Positions 40,735-43,696 of a DNA stretch of 43,696 nt are shown in pieces. Position 1 is the stretch's first letter. The number at the start of each line of letters is the position of its first letter. The DNA lies in assembly GCA_947367795.1 (NCBI GenBank), contig CANBER010000006.1, forward strand, positions 1-43,696, read 5' to 3'. The position numbers were made by a program, and so were the translations under genes. The notes below the pieces were generated by a model. That model saw only the letters and a list, made by a program, of their open reading frames with translations. It did not search any database and was not told the DNA's origin. The stretch is from an uncultured Candidatus Saccharibacteria bacterium (GTDB taxonomy: Bacteria; Patescibacteriota; Saccharimonadia; Saccharimonadales; Saccharimonadaceae).

Positions 40735-41946
40735 TTATTTCACCACTGCAAATTTGTTCTTGCCACGTTTAATCAGCGCTACCTGGTTGATCGGCATATC
40801 TTCCTTGACTTTCACGCCGTTCACCGAAATCGCCCCCGCCGCCATCATTTTCCGCGCTTCGCCCTTACTTCCCGTCAAGCCAGTCGCGACCAAAATTTCC
40901 GTGAGCATTGCACCTTTCTTTCCCGCCGCCAAATACTCGCCAAACTCCCGAATTTCATCTTCCGCCAGCTCTGCCAAATCGCTCCTGAATAACTGTTCAG
41001 TCAAAGTCTCCACTGCCTCCGCCGCTTCTACTCCATGCACTACCGCGGTTGCGCCCCGCGCCAAAGCACGTTGTGCTGCCCTACGTTCGGGGTGCTCTTT
41101 TTGCTCCGTCATTAATCCCTTAACGGCCTCTTTATCCAGTAGCGTATAAATCTTCAACAGATATTCTACTGCCTCATCTGGCTGATTGATCCAAAATTGA
41201 TAGAAATCAAAGATCGAAGTCTTTTTTGAATCAAGCCAGATCGCGTTTCTTTCCGATTTGCCGAACTTTCTCCCAGTAGCCGGATCAATAATCAGCGGCG
41301 TCGACCACACATCCGCCGTCCCGCCTTCCAGGCGCTTGATCAGGTGAATCCCACTCGAACAGTTCCCAAACTGATCCGCCCCGCACAGCTGCAAATCAAT
41401 CCCATATTTACGATACAAATGCAAAAAATCGTATCCCTGGATCAAAGTGTAAGAAAATTCTGCATACGAAATCCCGGAACCACCTTCACCAATACGGTTT
41501 TGCACAAACTGACGATCGAGCAGCTGAGTCATCGAAAATGCCTTTCCAACTTCTCGCAAGAAATCCAAATATTTCATCTCGCGGAACCAGTCATAATTAT
41601 CCACCATCGTCAGATCATCACTTTTGATCACGCGCCGCATCTGTTCCGCGATGCACTTTTTATTATGCTCAACCTCGTCCAAAGATTTTAGCTCACGCTC
41701 CCCATTTTCCTTCGGATCACCGATCTGGCCCGTGGCTCCACCCACCAGCAAAAACGGCTCATATCCGTGCCGCACAAAGCACGCGCACATCATTGCTGCC
41801 GCCAAATTCCCAATCGTCAAGCTATCAGCTGACGGATCCGCTCCCCAATAAAACTTTTTCGACACCCGCGTATCCAACTCCGCTGGATCTTCGATCGTTG
41901 TTTCTGCTACAAATCCCCGCCACACTAGTTCTTCTGATAATTTCAT
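40735..41946 (-). CDS. tyrS: Tyrosyl-tRNA synthetase
   Basis: 403 aa. It charges tRNA-Tyr. Visible: ATP-site region WGADPSADSLTIGNL (~34-48), GGATGQIGDP, the tyrosine pocket YTLIQGYDFLHLY and CGADQFGN, KFGKSE (KMSKS-type loop), and a C-terminal S4 RNA-binding domain (LTGSKGEARKMMAAGAISVNG). The HIGH motif reads TIGN (44-47): the first His is Thr and the last is Asn. AAGGATT precedes the ATG. The gene starts 10 bp after the stop of the membrane glycosyltransferase gene upstream, so they probably share a transcript. Confidence 0.95.
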   Translation of the reverse strand: MKLSEELVWRGFVAETTIEDPAELDTRVSKKFYWGADPSADSLTIGNLAAAMMCACFVRHGYEPFLLVGGATGQIGDPKENGERELKSLDEVEHNKKCIAEQMRRVIKSDDLTMVDNYDWFREMKYLDFLREVGKAFSMTQLLDRQFVQNRIGEGGSGISYAEFSYTLIQGYDFLHLYRKYGIDLQLCGADQFGNCSSGIHLIKRLEGGTADVWSTPLIIDPATGRKFGKSERNAIWLDSKKTSIFDFYQFWINQPDEAVEYLLKIYTLLDKEAVKGLMTEQKEHPERRAAQRALARGATAVVHGVEAAEAVETLTEQLFRSDLAELAEDEIREFGEYLAAGKKGAMLTEILVATGLTGSKGEARKMMAAGAISVNGVKVKEDMPINQVALIKRGKNKFAVVK

Positions 41947-41955
41947 ACTTAATCC

Positions 41956-43533
41956 TTACTTTAGTTGATATAAATGATAAATGCCGTCTTTGTCAATTTC
42001 TTTATAATCTTTTTTCAAAGTCTCATTAATATTATACGGATTTTCCAGATAATATTTGTCCAGTAACAAATATTCTGGTTGATTTTCGGTGAAATCTTCG
42101 TAAATTTCTGCCGCCAAATCTTGATTCATGCTCGCATGCCATGCCTGGATGATAAAAAACCGATTATGCGGCAATATATCATACATCAAATAAGCGCCTT
42201 TGAGTTGATTGGCTCCGTACACCGTCAGGCCTTCAGTTTTCAGCTCATTTTCGTGCCTTTTTACCAGTGCCTCATATCCGATCCCCTCAATTTTAGATGC
42301 ACGCACGTCATTATATACTGCGACCATCAACGATAACTGGGAGGTTGTCAAATTATATGTCAAAATTAAGAATAATGTCACGATCCCCATTCGTAGCAAT
42401 CGCCATGCTTCATCGTCCTGCCGCATCAAATAAATTTCGTTCAAGAACAACGGCAGCTGAAACACAAACGGTAATACATAATGATGGAAAGCCTGAGCCG
42501 ACAAGAATAAATATCCTTCTAGGACACCGGCGATGATTAAAGTTATAGCGTAAGGTCTCTTCCCTCGCATCCAAGCCAAAATCGCCGTCAAAAATGCACA
42601 GAAAAACGGGAAGAACACCATAGCAAACATCATTACATCATTCGCTGTTGCTCCCTTCAGCCAACTCCCGATATTCGCCGTGTAGAACATATTGTATATG
42701 AAAGTATAATAAAAGAATTCTCCCAGCGCCCCCACTACCGCAAAGTATATTATAAACGGCAACAAAATTCCGATTAATCCTGCTAGACCATAAAGCAAAT
42801 TTTGTCTCAGGTTCTTCCAGTTTTTCTCTAACACGAGCATGACGAAGATTACCAGTACGCCTGCACAGATCAGGATCGCATGTGTCGCCTGAGCCAAGAA
42901 GCAAGCTCCAATTGTGATCCCATAAATCAAGGCGTATTTTGGACTGTGTTCTCTTTGCGATGCCTTATCTCGGTAAAAAAACTCCACCATATAATATACC
43001 GCCACCGCAATGAACGGCAAATTCCACTCTTGCACGCTGTTGCCAGAAGCATAGCTCACGGCAATATAAATCATCGTCACCGCTAAAATCATCCAGCTCC
43101 ATAATTTATTTTCAGAAACCAAACGCCCTAGCTTCAAGACATAATAAAATGTAATCGCCAGCGCAATGATCTGCAGTACCATAATTCCATATCTAGCGCC
43201 ACCTCCGATCCAAAACCCCAACATATCACAGAAAAACACCCACGGGCCTTTATGATCGAAAAACTGAATATAGGGTATTTTGCCCGCCAGCCACATCTTG
43301 CCCATCGTCATAAACTGCAGGGAATCACCACTATCCTTATCACCTCCATAGGATAAATAATCTGGATACAAAATTGACGTGCTCCAAGAGCGCAGCAATA
43401 CAAAAACTGCCGCAAGCAGCACACAAATCCCCACAGTCAGTAGAAACTTCCGATTTTTGCTCAGCCACGTCCGCAGCGTCACCTTACCCAAAACAGCCGT
43501 TTTCCGACCACTGTTACCCGATTTTTTCTTCAT
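41956..43533 (-). CDS. Polytopic membrane glycosyltransferase (GT39/ArnT-like)
   Basis: 525 aa. A basic start (MKKKSGNSGRKT) and a first TM at ~33-50 are followed by an extracellular acidic loop with DYLSYGGDKDSGDSL. This loop is like the catalytic Asp-containing first loop of PMT/ArnT enzymes; GKIPYIQFFDHKGPW is another typical block. About ten more TM segments follow and then a soluble domain of about 130 residues. These enzymes move sugars from lipid carriers to proteins, lipids or glycans on the outer face. The acceptor cannot be deduced. Divergent from a GT2 gene; their promoters overlap at 43545-43567. Co-transcription with tyrS is likely. Confidence 0.8.
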   Translation of the reverse strand: MKKKSGNSGRKTAVLGKVTLRTWLSKNRKFLLTVGICVLLAAVFVLLRSWSTSILYPDYLSYGGDKDSGDSLQFMTMGKMWLAGKIPYIQFFDHKGPWVFFCDMLGFWIGGGARYGIMVLQIIALAITFYYVLKLGRLVSENKLWSWMILAVTMIYIAVSYASGNSVQEWNLPFIAVAVYYMVEFFYRDKASQREHSPKYALIYGITIGACFLAQATHAILICAGVLVIFVMLVLEKNWKNLRQNLLYGLAGLIGILLPFIIYFAVVGALGEFFYYTFIYNMFYTANIGSWLKGATANDVMMFAMVFFPFFCAFLTAILAWMRGKRPYAITLIIAGVLEGYLFLSAQAFHHYVLPFVFQLPLFLNEIYLMRQDDEAWRLLRMGIVTLFLILTYNLTTSQLSLMVAVYNDVRASKIEGIGYEALVKRHENELKTEGLTVYGANQLKGAYLMYDILPHNRFFIIQAWHASMNQDLAAEIYEDFTENQPEYLLLDKYYLENPYNINETLKKDYKEIDKDGIYHLYQLK

Positions 43534-43598
43534 CTTGTCTACATTGTATCATAGTCTATGTTATAATGAGCAAAACAACCCTAATCTAGGAGAAAATT

Positions 43599-43696
43599 GT
43601 GACCTCAAGCAGTGATTGTCCCCTCATCTCAATCCTCGTTCCTATATATAATGTTGAGCGTTATCTACGTCAATGTCTTGATAGCATCTGTCGGCA
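43599..43696 (+). CDS. Glycosyltransferase family 2 (5' end only)
   Basis: GTG start at 43599 preceded by CTAGGAGAAAATT. The first 32 codons encode LISILVPIYNVERYLRQCLDSI, the classic start of GT2 enzymes (nucleotide-sugar binding strand and YN-E-YL helix). A TATAAT lies at 43562-43567. The gene runs off the window. With the divergent GT39-like gene it suggests a surface-glycan locus. Confidence 0.9.
   Translation, partial: MTSSSDCPLISILVPIYNVERYLRQCLDSICR

Noticed and set aside
1-43696. CRISPR array
   Set aside because: No regularly spaced short repeats with unique spacers and no cas genes. The only tandem array is the 49-bp hsdS repeat.

Overview
The window most likely comes from an ultra-small Patescibacteria/CPR genome, probably a Candidatus Saccharibacteria (TM7). 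This is an inference. The grounds are a surface protein with the FISUMP repeat domain, sparse scattered metabolic genes (pgi, phosphoketolase, carbamate kinase), isolated single tRNA genes, a type IV pilin-like protein, TGA used as a stop codon, and many genes whose -10 box lies only 6-7 bases before the start codon. No taxonomic marker such as rRNA is present.

Layout. (a) 1-892: the 3' end of a plus-strand FISUMP-type surface-protein gene faces three minus-strand, start-less C-terminal cassettes of the same family. The cassettes share a 13-24 bp boundary sequence, so the arrangement resembles a shufflon or silent-cassette locus. (b) 911-2086: tRNA-Pro(CGG), a small unknown gene, tRNA-Asp and tRNA-Pro(UGG). 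(c) 2090-12760: an AT-rich defence island beside tRNA-Pro. It holds an RloA/RloB (AbiL-like) ATPase-TOPRIM pair and a rearranged type I restriction-modification locus in the order hsdM, broken hsdS, CdiA-CT-like nuclease, tyrosine recombinase, intact hsdS, hsdR. A 605-bp direct repeat and a 49-bp tandem repeat lie inside it. (d) 12900-17200: small accessory genes (PPOX-fold protein, NUDIX hydrolase, decayed tspO, ADP-ribosylglycohydrolase, alpha/beta hydrolase). (e) 17247-24151: ftsH, tRNA-Leu, a cation-diffusion transporter, yebC, tRNA-Ser, a deoxyribosyltransferase-like enzyme, tRNA-Met/Ile(CAU), a pilin-like protein and pgi. (f) 24152-26394: a regulatory stretch with three 17-bp palindromes and a 173-nt structured RNA, then a full FISUMP surface protein. 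(g) 26461-43696: arcC, a disulfide-reductase-like flavoprotein without the redox cysteines, membrane proteins, a lamin-tail surface protein, adenylate kinase, hrcA-grpE with a CIRCE-like operator, a phosphoketolase encoded as two overlapping ORFs, a PIN-TRAM protein, a class A penicillin-binding protein, tyrS, a membrane glycosyltransferase and the start of a GT2 glycosyltransferase.

Working together: two separate loci here look built for variation, one for surface-protein C-termini and one for type I DNA specificity. This fits an episymbiont that varies its surface and its methylation. The housekeeping genes are organised as short operons or single genes. Roughly half have a Shine-Dalgarno leader, and thirteen are placed so that transcription would begin at the A of the start codon (predicted leaderless mRNAs).
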